Below, piece by piece: positions 39,953 through 48,417 of a DNA stretch of 64,000 nucleotides. Both the position numbers and the translations under genes were made by a program. Source of the DNA: Anaerosporobacter mobilis DSM 15930 (lineage in GTDB: Bacteria > Bacillota > Clostridia > Lachnospirales > Lachnospiraceae); NCBI RefSeq assembly GCF_900142955.1, contig NZ_FRCP01000010.1, forward strand, positions 161,371 through 225,370, given 5' to 3'. The notes beneath the pieces were generated by a model, which was not told the DNA's origin, searched no databases, and worked only from the letters and a program-made list of their open reading frames with translations. Within the stretch, counting starts at the first letter, position 1. Each line of letters starts with the position of its first letter.

Positions 39953-42157
39953 ATGAAGCAACAAGAGTTAATTGATTTAGTAAAAGATATGAGCCTAACG
40001 GAAAAGGTTAACCAATTGTTACAGGTGACAAGTGGGTTCTATATAGATGAAGCAATACTTACTGGTCCAATAAGAGAAAATGGTATAACAGAGGAAAGCA
40101 TCGCGGAGGCTGGAACAGTAATAGGTCTCTTAGGCGCAGAAAAATATAAAGAAATTCAAGATTCATACATGGAGAAGCATCCACATAAGATTCCCTTAAT
40201 GTTTATGTTTGATGTAATCAATGGATTCCGTACAATCTTCCCTATTCCGTTAGGTCAGGGAGCAACATTTGAACCAGAACTTTCAAAACGTCTTGCTCAG
40301 GTTGCAGCAAAAGAATCAGCGGTATCTGGTATCCACGTAACATTTGCTCCAATGGTTGATCTTGTAAGAGATGCAAGATGGGGACGTGTTATGGAGTCTA
40401 CAGGAGAAGATGGAAAACTTAATAGTGATTTTGCGAAAGCTATGGTGGAAGGTTTCCAAGGTGATGATGTTGGACAGGAATATAATATCGCTGCATGTGT
40501 AAAACATTTTGCAGCATATGGTGCACCAACAGCAGGTAGAGAGTATAATACAGTTGAGTTATCAGAGAATACATTACGTGGCTACTACCTTCCAGCTTAC
40601 AAAGTTGCAATCGATGCTGGTGTAGAGATGGTTATGACATCTTTCAATACATTAAATGGAGTTCCAGCTACAGGGAATGAATGGTTAATGCGAGATGTAT
40701 TACGTGATGAAATGGGATTTGATGGAGTGTTAATCTCTGACTGGACAGCTATTGAGGAAATAATTTATCATGGTTATGCAAAGGACCGTAAGCAAGCTGC
40801 AGAGCTTGCAATCAAGGCTGGTGTAGACATTGATATGATGACAGGCATCTACAGTAAAGAGCTTGCTGCTTTAATTGAGAGTGGTAAAGTTGACGAAAGA
40901 CTCTTAGATGAATCAGTTCTTCGTATTTTAATGCTTAAGAATAAATTAGGTTTATTTGAAAATCCATATAAGGATGCAGACCCAATTAAAGAAAAAGAAG
41001 TTATCTTATGTGAAGAGCATAGAAAGACAGCATTAGAAGCTGCGGAGAAATCATTTGTATTACTTGAGAATGATGGAATCTTACCACTTAAGAAGGGTGA
41101 GAAAGTAGCTTTTATTGGACCTTTTGTACCGGAGAAAGAAATCTATGGTGCGTGGTCAATGCTTGCTAAAGATGAAGATACGGTTTCTATTGCAGATGCT
41201 TTTGCTAAATTTGAAGGCGTATATGATATGACATTTACACAAGGTTCTCCAGTTCTTGGAGCTGAGGATTACAAGTTGATTCCGAAGCACCATGTAAAAG
41301 AAGTTTCAAAAGCAGATGAAGAGAGAATGCTTGCAGAAGCAGTTGAAGCGGCAAAAGGTGCGGATAAAGTTATTCTAGCTATTGGTGAACACCGAGTAAT
41401 GTCGGGTGAAGCTGCTAGTAGAACTGATTTATTACTTCCAGAAGTACAACAAAGATTACTTCGCGCCGTTCATGAAGTAAATCCTAATATTGCTGTTGTT
41501 TTATTCACAGGAAGACCACTAGATTTACGTGAAATTTCGGAGAAATCAAAAGCAATCTTAAACGTATGGATGCCTGGAACAGAAGGTGGCAATGCAATCG
41601 CTAACACTCTTACAGGCAACTTCAATCCAAGTGGAAAACTTCCTATGAGCTTCCCTTATAATGTGGGACAAGTGCCAGTTCACTATAATGAATACTTTAC
41701 AGGAAGACCTTTTGATCCAAAATCAGGTGAAGTGATGTATCGTTCTAATTATAGAGATATTCCAAACACTCCTTTATATCCTTTCGGATACGGACTTAGC
41801 TATACAACATTCGCTTATTCTGATCTTACAATTAACAAGAATCAGATGACAGCAGATGAGCAAATCACTGCTAGTATAACGCTTAAGAATACTGGTGACT
41901 GTACTGGTACGGAAACGGTACAATTATATATCAGAGATTGTTTCGGAAGTGTAGTTCGTCCAAGGAAAGAATTAAAGGATTATCAAAAGGTTACATTACA
42001 ACCAGGAGAAGAACAGGTGATTTCCTTTACCATTAATGAGGAGATGTTGCAATTCTGTAGAGTTGATATGAGCTTTGGTAGTGAACCTGGTGAATTCCAT
42101 GTTTATATTGGGGCAGATAGTAGTACTGAGGAGTATGTAGCTTTTGAATTGATTTAA
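39953..42157 (+). CDS. GH3 family beta-glucosidase
   Basis: A 734-residue cytoplasmic GH3 enzyme. The N-terminal TIM barrel carries the substrate K-H-F motif (about 184-186) and the nucleophile Asp at about 263 in V-L-I-S-D-W-T-A. The alpha/beta domain follows (about 380-600), then a fibronectin III-like domain (about 640-725). No signal peptide. In the corresponding Listeria locus, Lin1840 of similar length hydrolyses sophorose and short beta-1,2-glucans; here the same role would convert the disaccharide left by the phosphorylase to glucose. AAGGG precedes ATG 39953. Specificity is inference. Confidence 0.93.
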   Translation: MKQQELIDLVKDMSLTEKVNQLLQVTSGFYIDEAILTGPIRENGITEESIAEAGTVIGLLGAEKYKEIQDSYMEKHPHKIPLMFMFDVINGFRTIFPIPLGQGATFEPELSKRLAQVAAKESAVSGIHVTFAPMVDLVRDARWGRVMESTGEDGKLNSDFAKAMVEGFQGDDVGQEYNIAACVKHFAAYGAPTAGREYNTVELSENTLRGYYLPAYKVAIDAGVEMVMTSFNTLNGVPATGNEWLMRDVLRDEMGFDGVLISDWTAIEEIIYHGYAKDRKQAAELAIKAGVDIDMMTGIYSKELAALIESGKVDERLLDESVLRILMLKNKLGLFENPYKDADPIKEKEVILCEEHRKTALEAAEKSFVLLENDGILPLKKGEKVAFIGPFVPEKEIYGAWSMLAKDEDTVSIADAFAKFEGVYDMTFTQGSPVLGAEDYKLIPKHHVKEVSKADEERMLAEAVEAAKGADKVILAIGEHRVMSGEAASRTDLLLPEVQQRLLRAVHEVNPNIAVVLFTGRPLDLREISEKSKAILNVWMPGTEGGNAIANTLTGNFNPSGKLPMSFPYNVGQVPVHYNEYFTGRPFDPKSGEVMYRSNYRDIPNTPLYPFGYGLSYTTFAYSDLTINKNQMTADEQITASITLKNTGDCTGTETVQLYIRDCFGSVVRPRKELKDYQKVTLQPGEEQVISFTINEEMLQFCRVDMSFGSEPGEFHVYIGADSSTEEYVAFELI

Positions 42158-42242
42158 ATTAACTAATCTGGTTTTACTAGAGGTTTTTGATGTTTAAGCT
42201 ATATATTTTAAGTTATATATTTTGTGTTATATATAAAGTACA

Positions 42243-42272
42243 AGGTCGGCGAAATAATTTGGTTCGTCGACC
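42243..42272 (+). terminator. probable terminator after GH3 gene
   Basis: AGGTCG plus CGAA pair with TTCG plus CGACCT (two bulged bases) in the 293-base gap before the next gene. The tail is AT-rich rather than a T-run. The rest of the gap contains AT-rich imperfect repeats (TTTAAGYTATATA) and no gene. Confidence 0.5.
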
Positions 42273-42450
42273 TAATTAATATATTGGTCTTAAGACATAG
42301 TGTCATAAACAAGGCAGGATAAATACTAAGGAATATTTAAACTTAGATGTGTAGCATGCTTTGTGTTATAGAACATCAACAAAGAAGCTTTAAAAGTGTA
42401 TAAGAGTTTTGCACAAAAAATCTAACAACGAGAAAGGAAATAATAAGACA

Positions 42451-43197
42451 ATGAAAGAAGTTAAATTACTTGCAGTTGGAAACAGTTTTACCCAAGATAG
42501 TTTATATTATCTCCATGATTTAGCAAAGGCTGGAGAGGTTGAAGTAAAGGCTATTAATCTATATATTGGAGGCTGTTCTTTAGAACGTCACTGGAATAAC
42601 GTTGAATCAGAAGCAAAAGAGTATATGTATGAAGAAAACGGCAAGTCAACAGAGAGATATGTATCAATTAATGAAATGTTAGTAGAAGATAATTGGGACT
42701 ATATTATTACGCAACAAGCAAGTCATGACAGTGGAATAAAAGAAACGTATTTCCCTTATTTAGAACAACTGTTAGAGTATTTTAAATCTAAAGTTCCAGA
42801 TGCTGAATGTTTATTGCAAAAAACATGGGCATATGAACAAGATAGTGATCATGGAGAGTTCCCTAGATATAATTGCAATCAACAGCAGATGTATAACCAA
42901 TTAAGTGAATGCTATGAAGAAGCAGCGAAACGAACTGGATTACGTTTAATACCTAGTGGAGATGTCATACAGTCTGTAAGAAAGAGAGAGCCATTTCGTT
43001 ATGAATTAGGGGAGAAATCCTTATGTAGAGATGGATTTCATATGGATATGATTTACGGACGGTATTTATTATCAGCAGTGATCTATTCTTTCCTTTTTAA
43101 AAAGGATATTCGAGAAAATACCTTCGTACCTGAAGGAGCAAAGGCAGAAGGTATTGAAGTGATTAAGCAATGTGTTTATGAAATGATTCATCGGTAG
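42451..43197 (+). CDS. DUF4886 SGNH-type hydrolase
   Basis: A 248-residue protein of the SGNH/DUF4886 type. The block I motif is A-V-G-N-S-F-T-Q-D-S (nucleophile Ser about residue 11), and the C-terminal D-G-F-H-M-D block (about residues 200-205) supplies the Asp/His. A central I-I-T-Q-Q-A-S-H-D-S segment (about 89-98) is the oxyanion Gly/Asn region equivalent. No signal peptide. ATG 42451 starts the conserved domain; a TTG 42 bases upstream has no better ribosome binding site. It could remove acyl or other ester substituents from glucans of the locus. This is inference. Confidence 0.72.
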   Translation: MKEVKLLAVGNSFTQDSLYYLHDLAKAGEVEVKAINLYIGGCSLERHWNNVESEAKEYMYEENGKSTERYVSINEMLVEDNWDYIITQQASHDSGIKETYFPYLEQLLEYFKSKVPDAECLLQKTWAYEQDSDHGEFPRYNCNQQQMYNQLSECYEEAAKRTGLRLIPSGDVIQSVRKREPFRYELGEKSLCRDGFHMDMIYGRYLLSAVIYSFLFKKDIRENTFVPEGAKAEGIEVIKQCVYEMIHR

Positions 43198-43204
43198 GTA
43201 ATGG

Positions 43205-43936
43205 CTATTTGAGCTCTAAGTAGCCATAGCCATTTTTACATAAACCGCACCATTCCAATATAGAAGAGAGTGCAGAGATGCGGCGTAGTACGGAGTCACC
43301 AAGTGCTACGCCGTATGCTTTGTGTGCGATGTAACCTTCTACCGTATCTAGCGTGAGGTGTCCTTCGCCAAGTTTTGATTTCATAGCATTTCCTTTTGAA
43401 GCTTTTCCTCCTGACTTGTTAAGCAGTTCGATAGCAGAGTCGAAGGCTTTCCAGGTTAATAGATTTCCTTTAGGAAGGTTGGAAGCGTAGATACCATTAC
43501 CAAACTCTTCATAGTAGATTGTGAAGGTTTTGTTGTTAGTTAAGCTGATATCTGCTAATCCCTTTGATTCGTTTAGCTTGGTTTTTATCTGTTTAGTTGC
43601 TAGACTTTCATCCTTATATATAGGAAGAGTTTCGACAATTACTTCTATATTATATGTGTCAGAATAAGCGGTTGAATATCCTAATCGTTCTAATACTTGA
43701 TCGAGACGTTTCTTTGCTGCAGGATACGACAATCCTAATTGTTGCATTAGTTCTTTTAGATTTCCGCGACATTTGAGATAATACTCGATGAACTGCAAGT
43801 CTTCATAAGCAAGATAGTTGAACTTGCTTAGGGAGAAATCATTTGTTAATTCTAAACCACAATGTTTACAAGTAAGGCGGGTTGCAATTAGTTTTTCGTT
43901 ACATATAGGGCAATGACCAATAATTTCTGTATGCAT
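43205..43936 (-). CDS. DUF2089 family zinc-ribbon/HTH protein
   Basis: A 243-residue protein. An N-terminal zinc ribbon has C-P-I-C ... C-K-H-C (about residues 9-30). It is followed by the DUF2089 helical region with F-I-E-Y-Y-L-K-C-R-G-N-L-K-E-L and S-Y-P-A-A-K-K-R-L-D (helix-turn-helix like, about 50-87). The remainder is unrecognised. DUF2089 proteins are thought to be transcription regulators. ATG 43936 is preferred because AAAGG lies nine bases upstream; a TTG three codons earlier abuts the site. It is convergent with the SGNH gene. Confidence 0.75.
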   Translation of the reverse strand: MHTEIIGHCPICNEKLIATRLTCKHCGLELTNDFSLSKFNYLAYEDLQFIEYYLKCRGNLKELMQQLGLSYPAAKKRLDQVLERLGYSTAYSDTYNIEVIVETLPIYKDESLATKQIKTKLNESKGLADISLTNNKTFTIYYEEFGNGIYASNLPKGNLLTWKAFDSAIELLNKSGGKASKGNAMKSKLGEGHLTLDTVEGYIAHKAYGVALGDSVLRRISALSSILEWCGLCKNGYGYLELK

Positions 43937-44350
43937 GTGAATCAACCTTTCATTTTATTTTGGATATTTACTTATGAATATGCAAAAAATGGGGTATACT
44001 TAAATATTGAATGCTATTTTACTGTATAAAGATACCAGTGATGGAAAAAAAGAAAAATTATTTTGCTAAATATATTAATCAGTGTTTCTTCTATATAATA
44101 AGAAGAATAACACATTAGTAGACAAATCACAAGGTAGAAACAATAAAGTTAATACTAACTTTTAATAGTATAGTTTATACACTTCTATAGTGTATAAAAG
44201 AATACAAAAAAACACCCTAAAAAGAGTGTTGACAAGTTCTGATATATATGCTAACATGAAAAATGCACTATTGTGGTGTCTTGTGCTTTAAATCGAATAT
44301 GTGTTGATTATAGCACATTCATATAAAAATTTCAAGGGGTGAAAACGTCA
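43937..44350. other. intergenic region upstream of rpoB
   Basis: 414 AT-rich bases with no gene. It contains a perfect 10 bp dyad at 44174-44198, an AACAC/GTGTT hairpin (44211-44230) overlapping the -35, and the rpoB promoter at 44229-44257. The leader from there to rpoB is about 90 bases. Confidence 0.7.
44229..44257 (+). promoter_or_regulatory. sigma-A type promoter of rpoB-rpoC
   Basis: TTGACA (44229-44234) and TAACAT (44252-44257) with a 17-base spacer. An own promoter is expected because rpoB is separated from rplL here. Confidence 0.75.
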
Positions 44351-47300
44351 ATGGATAAAAATAGAATACGTCCAATTAAAGTTGGTAACGGCATGAGAAT
44401 GAGTTACTCAAAGCAAAAAGAAGTACTTGATATGCCTAATCTCATTGAAGTACAGAAAGACTCTTATAGATGGTTCTTAGAAGAAGGACTATACGAAGTC
44501 TTTGAAGACATCTCTCCTATCGCAGATTACAGCGGACACTTAAGTTTAGAGTTCGTTGATTTTACTTTATGCGAGGATGATGTTAAGTATTCAATTGAAG
44601 AGTGTAAGGTTAGAGATGCTACTTATGCCGCACCACTTAAAGTAAAAGTCAGACTTCATAACAAAGAAAATGACGAGATTAATGAACATGATATTTTCAT
44701 GGGTGATTTACCTTTAATGACAGAAACAGGTACTTTTGTTATTAATGGTGCTGAGCGTGTTATCGTTAGCCAGTTAGTACGTTCCCCTGGAATCTATTAT
44801 GCAGTTGGACACGACAAGATCGGTAAAGAATTATACTCAAGTACAGTTATTCCTAATAGGGGTGCTTGGTTAGAGTATGAAACAGACTCAAACGATGTTT
44901 TCTATGTTCGTGTAGATAGAAACAGAAAGGTACCTATTACAGTTCTTATTCGTGCTCTTGGATTTGGAACAAACCAAGAAATCTTAGATTTATTTGGTGA
45001 AGAACCAAAAATTCTTGCTAGTATCACAAAAGATACTTCAGATAACTATCAAGATGGTTTATTAGAACTTTATAAAAAGCTTCGTCCAGGCGAACCACTT
45101 TCAGTGGAGAGTGCTGAGAGCTTAATCAATAGCATGTTCTTTGATGCTAGAAGATATGATCTTGCTAAAGTTGGTCGTTACAAATTCAACAAGAAATTAG
45201 CTCTAAAGAACAGAATCACTGGATTTACTTTATCAGAGGATGTTGTAAACATGGAAACTGGTGAAGTAGTTGCAGAAGCAGGAACTTTCGTATCAGAAGA
45301 ACTTGCAGTAGAGATTCAAAATGCTGGTGTATCATATGTTTTTGTTCAAACAGAAGAGAGAAATGTTAAAGTACTTTCTAACTTAATGGTAGATTTAGCA
45401 GCCTATGTTGATGTAGATAAAGAAGAGTTAGGTATTACAGAAGATGTTTATTATCCAGTCTTAAAAGCAATTTTAGATGAAAATTCAAGCACAGAAGATA
45501 TCATCCTTGCTGTTAAGAAAAACATCAACGAGTTAGTTCCTAAACATATTACTAAAGACGATATCATTGCTTCTATTAACTATAACATGCATTTAGAACA
45601 TGGAATTGGAACAGATGATGATATCGATCATTTAGGAAACAGAAGAATTAGAGCGGTTGGTGAGTTGCTACAAAACCAATATAGAATTGGTCTTTCAAGA
45701 ATGGAACGTGTGGTTCGTGAAAGAATGACAACTCAAGATCTAGAAGTAGTATCTCCACAATCCTTAATTAATATTAAACCTGTTACAGCTGCTGTCAAAG
45801 AATTCTTTGGTAGTTCACAGTTGTCACAGTTCATGGATCAGAATAACCCTCTTAGTGAATTAACACATAAGAGACGTTTATCTGCACTTGGACCTGGTGG
45901 TTTATCAAGAGATAGAGCCGGATTCGAGGTTCGAGATGTTCACTATACTCATTACGGTAGAATGTGTCCTATCGAAACTCCTGAAGGTCCAAACATCGGT
46001 CTTATCAACTCACTTGCATCGTATGCGAGAATCAACGAATATGGTTTCGTAGAAGCTCCATACAGAAAAGTTGACAAGACGGATCCTAAGAATCCAAGAG
46101 TAATTGATGAAGTTGTTTATTTGACAGCAGATGAAGAAGATAAATATGTAGTAGCACAAGCCAACGAAGAATTAGATGATAATGGTTACTTCGTACGTAG
46201 TAATATCTCAGGTCGTTATAGAGAAGAAACTTCTGAGTTTGAAAAATCTAAGATCGACTTAATGGATGTATCTCCTAAGATGGTATTCTCCGTAGCGACA
46301 GCCATGATTCCTTTCCTTCAAAACGATGATGCGAACCGTGCCCTCATGGGATCCAACATGCAACGTCAGGCGGTTCCACTATTAATTACAGAATCTCCAG
46401 TTGTTGGTACTGGTATGGAAAGTAAGGCTGCCGTTGACTCTGGTAACTGTGTTGTTTCTAAGAAAGATGGTGTTGTAGAAAAAGCAACAGCTACTGAAAT
46501 CATTATTAAAAACGATGATAATACAAGGGACGTATACAAAGTTTCCAAATTCCTTAGAAGTAACCAAAGTAACTGCTTGAACCAAAGAACGGTTGTTTTC
46601 AAAGGTGATAGAGTGCATGCGGGTCAAGTTATCGCAGATGGTCCATCTATTTCAAAAGGTGAATTAGCACTTGGTAAAAACCCTCTTATCGGTTTCATGA
46701 CTTGGGAAGGTTACAACTACGAAGATGCGGTACTTTTAAGTGAAAGATTAGTACAGGAAGATGTTTATACATCAATCCATATAGAAGAATACGAAGCAGA
46801 ATCACGTGATACAAAACTTGGACCTGAAGAAATCACAAGAGATGTTCCAGGTGTTGGTGATGATGCATTAAAAGATCTTGATGAAAGAGGTATCATCCGT
46901 ATTGGTGCAGAAGTACGTGCGGGAGATATTCTTGTTGGTAAAGTTACACCTAAGGGTGAAACAGAATTAACAGCAGAAGAAAGACTTCTTCGCGCGATCT
47001 TTGGAGAGAAAGCAAGAGAAGTTCGTGATACTTCGCTTCGCGTACCTCATGGAGAGTTCGGTATCATTGTTGATGCCAAAGTATTTACTAGAGAAAACGG
47101 AGATGAATTATCTCCAGGTGTTAACGAAACAGTTCGTGTTTACATTGCTCAAAAGAGAAAGATCCAAGTTGGTGATAAGATGGCCGGCCGACATGGTAAT
47201 AAGGGTGTTGTTTCCCGTGTATTACCAGCAGAAGATATGCCATTCTTACCTAATGGTCGTCCACTTGATATTGTTCTTAACCCTCTTGGCGTACCTTCAC

Positions 47301-48193
47301 GTATGAACATTGGTCAGGTCCTTGAAATCCATTTAAGTCTTGCAGCTACAGCACTTGGATTCAAAGTATCGACTCCAGTATTCGATGGTGCTAACGAGTT
47401 TGATATTATGGATACTCTTGAGCTTGCTAACGATTACGTTAATACTTCATGGGAAGAGTTCTATAACAAACACAAAGATACACTTAATCCAGAAACTATG
47501 GAATTCCTTGAAAACAATAAGGATTACCGTAAAGAATGGGAAGGTGTTCCAATTAATAGAGATGGTAAGGTAAAACTTCGTGACGGTCGTACAGGAGAAT
47601 ACTTCGATGGCGCTGTTACAGTTGGTTTCATGCACTACTTGAAACTTCACCACTTGGTAGATGATAAGATTCATGCTCGTTCTACTGGTCCTTACTCATT
47701 AGTAACACAACAGCCACTTGGTGGTAAAGCACAATTCGGTGGACAGAGATTTGGTGAGATGGAAGTTTGGGCACTAGAAGCTTATGGTGCTGCTTACACA
47801 TTACAAGAAATCTTAACTGTTAAATCTGATGATGTTGTTGGTCGTGTTAAGACTTATGAAGCAATCATTAAAGGTGAGAATATATCAGAACCTGGTATTC
47901 CAGAATCCTTCAAGGTACTTCTTAAGGAATTACAATCACTTGCACTTGATGTTACTGTACTTGATGAAAATGGTGACGAAATTCAGATGACAGAAACAAT
48001 CGATTACGGTGAAGAAGACTTAACTCCGTTAATTGAAGGAGAAGACAATTTCCGTTTTGATGACGAACCGTTTGCAGATGCAGGATTCACAGAAACTTCA
48101 GCAGATGATGAAGAGGGAACTGTATTCGATGGTTTTGATACAGAAGATGACTTGGAAGTGGATATTAGTAGTGATGAGGATTACGAAGATTAA
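44351..48193 (+). CDS. rpoB: DNA-directed RNA polymerase subunit beta
   Basis: A beta subunit of about 1280 residues. The rifampicin-binding cluster reads F-F-G-S-S-Q-L-S-Q-F-M-D-Q-N-N-P-L-S-E, then H-K-R-R-L-S-A-L-G-P-G-G, the sensitive wild-type form. Other landmarks are R-D-V-H-Y-T-H-Y-G-R-M-C-P-I-E-T-P-E-G and, near the end, Q-P-L-G-G-K-A-Q-F-G-G-Q-R-F-G-E-M-E-V-W-A-L-E. ATG 44351 is chosen because AAGGGG lies about 11 bases upstream; GTG 44339, overlapping that site, is the alternative. The last ~55 residues form an unusually acidic, Asp/Glu-rich tail. Confidence 0.98.
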   Translation: MDKNRIRPIKVGNGMRMSYSKQKEVLDMPNLIEVQKDSYRWFLEEGLYEVFEDISPIADYSGHLSLEFVDFTLCEDDVKYSIEECKVRDATYAAPLKVKVRLHNKENDEINEHDIFMGDLPLMTETGTFVINGAERVIVSQLVRSPGIYYAVGHDKIGKELYSSTVIPNRGAWLEYETDSNDVFYVRVDRNRKVPITVLIRALGFGTNQEILDLFGEEPKILASITKDTSDNYQDGLLELYKKLRPGEPLSVESAESLINSMFFDARRYDLAKVGRYKFNKKLALKNRITGFTLSEDVVNMETGEVVAEAGTFVSEELAVEIQNAGVSYVFVQTEERNVKVLSNLMVDLAAYVDVDKEELGITEDVYYPVLKAILDENSSTEDIILAVKKNINELVPKHITKDDIIASINYNMHLEHGIGTDDDIDHLGNRRIRAVGELLQNQYRIGLSRMERVVRERMTTQDLEVVSPQSLINIKPVTAAVKEFFGSSQLSQFMDQNNPLSELTHKRRLSALGPGGLSRDRAGFEVRDVHYTHYGRMCPIETPEGPNIGLINSLASYARINEYGFVEAPYRKVDKTDPKNPRVIDEVVYLTADEEDKYVVAQANEELDDNGYFVRSNISGRYREETSEFEKSKIDLMDVSPKMVFSVATAMIPFLQNDDANRALMGSNMQRQAVPLLITESPVVGTGMESKAAVDSGNCVVSKKDGVVEKATATEIIIKNDDNTRDVYKVSKFLRSNQSNCLNQRTVVFKGDRVHAGQVIADGPSISKGELALGKNPLIGFMTWEGYNYEDAVLLSERLVQEDVYTSIHIEEYEAESRDTKLGPEEITRDVPGVGDDALKDLDERGIIRIGAEVRAGDILVGKVTPKGETELTAEERLLRAIFGEKAREVRDTSLRVPHGEFGIIVDAKVFTRENGDELSPGVNETVRVYIAQKRKIQVGDKMAGRHGNKGVVSRVLPAEDMPFLPNGRPLDIVLNPLGVPSRMNIGQVLEIHLSLAATALGFKVSTPVFDGANEFDIMDTLELANDYVNTSWEEFYNKHKDTLNPETMEFLENNKDYRKEWEGVPINRDGKVKLRDGRTGEYFDGAVTVGFMHYLKLHHLVDDKIHARSTGPYSLVTQQPLGGKAQFGGQRFGEMEVWALEAYGAAYTLQEILTVKSDDVVGRVKTYEAIIKGENISEPGIPESFKVLLKELQSLALDVTVLDENGDEIQMTETIDYGEEDLTPLIEGEDNFRFDDEPFADAGFTETSADDEEGTVFDGFDTEDDLEVDISSDEDYED

Positions 48194-48417
48194 GAGATAG
48201 AAGTATTATACATCAGAACAAGCAGTAGTTGCTTGTTTTGATGTGCCTATATCTTGTAATCGTTATATGATATAGCCTTTGGTGGGTTGCAGTTCGCTAA
48301 GTGTAATGGGTTGGCTGCAAGTGTACTAAGGGTACTTGTAATTAATTGACATTGGGACGGAAATTTACTGCTTGCAGTAAAGTCCTTACACAGATGAACG
48401 AAGGGAGTGCCAGATAA
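48194..48417 (+). promoter_or_regulatory. structured rpoB-rpoC spacer
   Basis: A 224-base gap, longer than usual between these genes. It contains AACAAGCA/TGCTTGTT (48217-48237, 5-base loop) and TTTACTG/CAGTAAA (48364-48381, 4-base CTTG loop), with possible TTGCAG/CTGCAA pairing between. No T-run is seen. It may hold an mRNA processing or rpoC control element. Confidence 0.4.
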
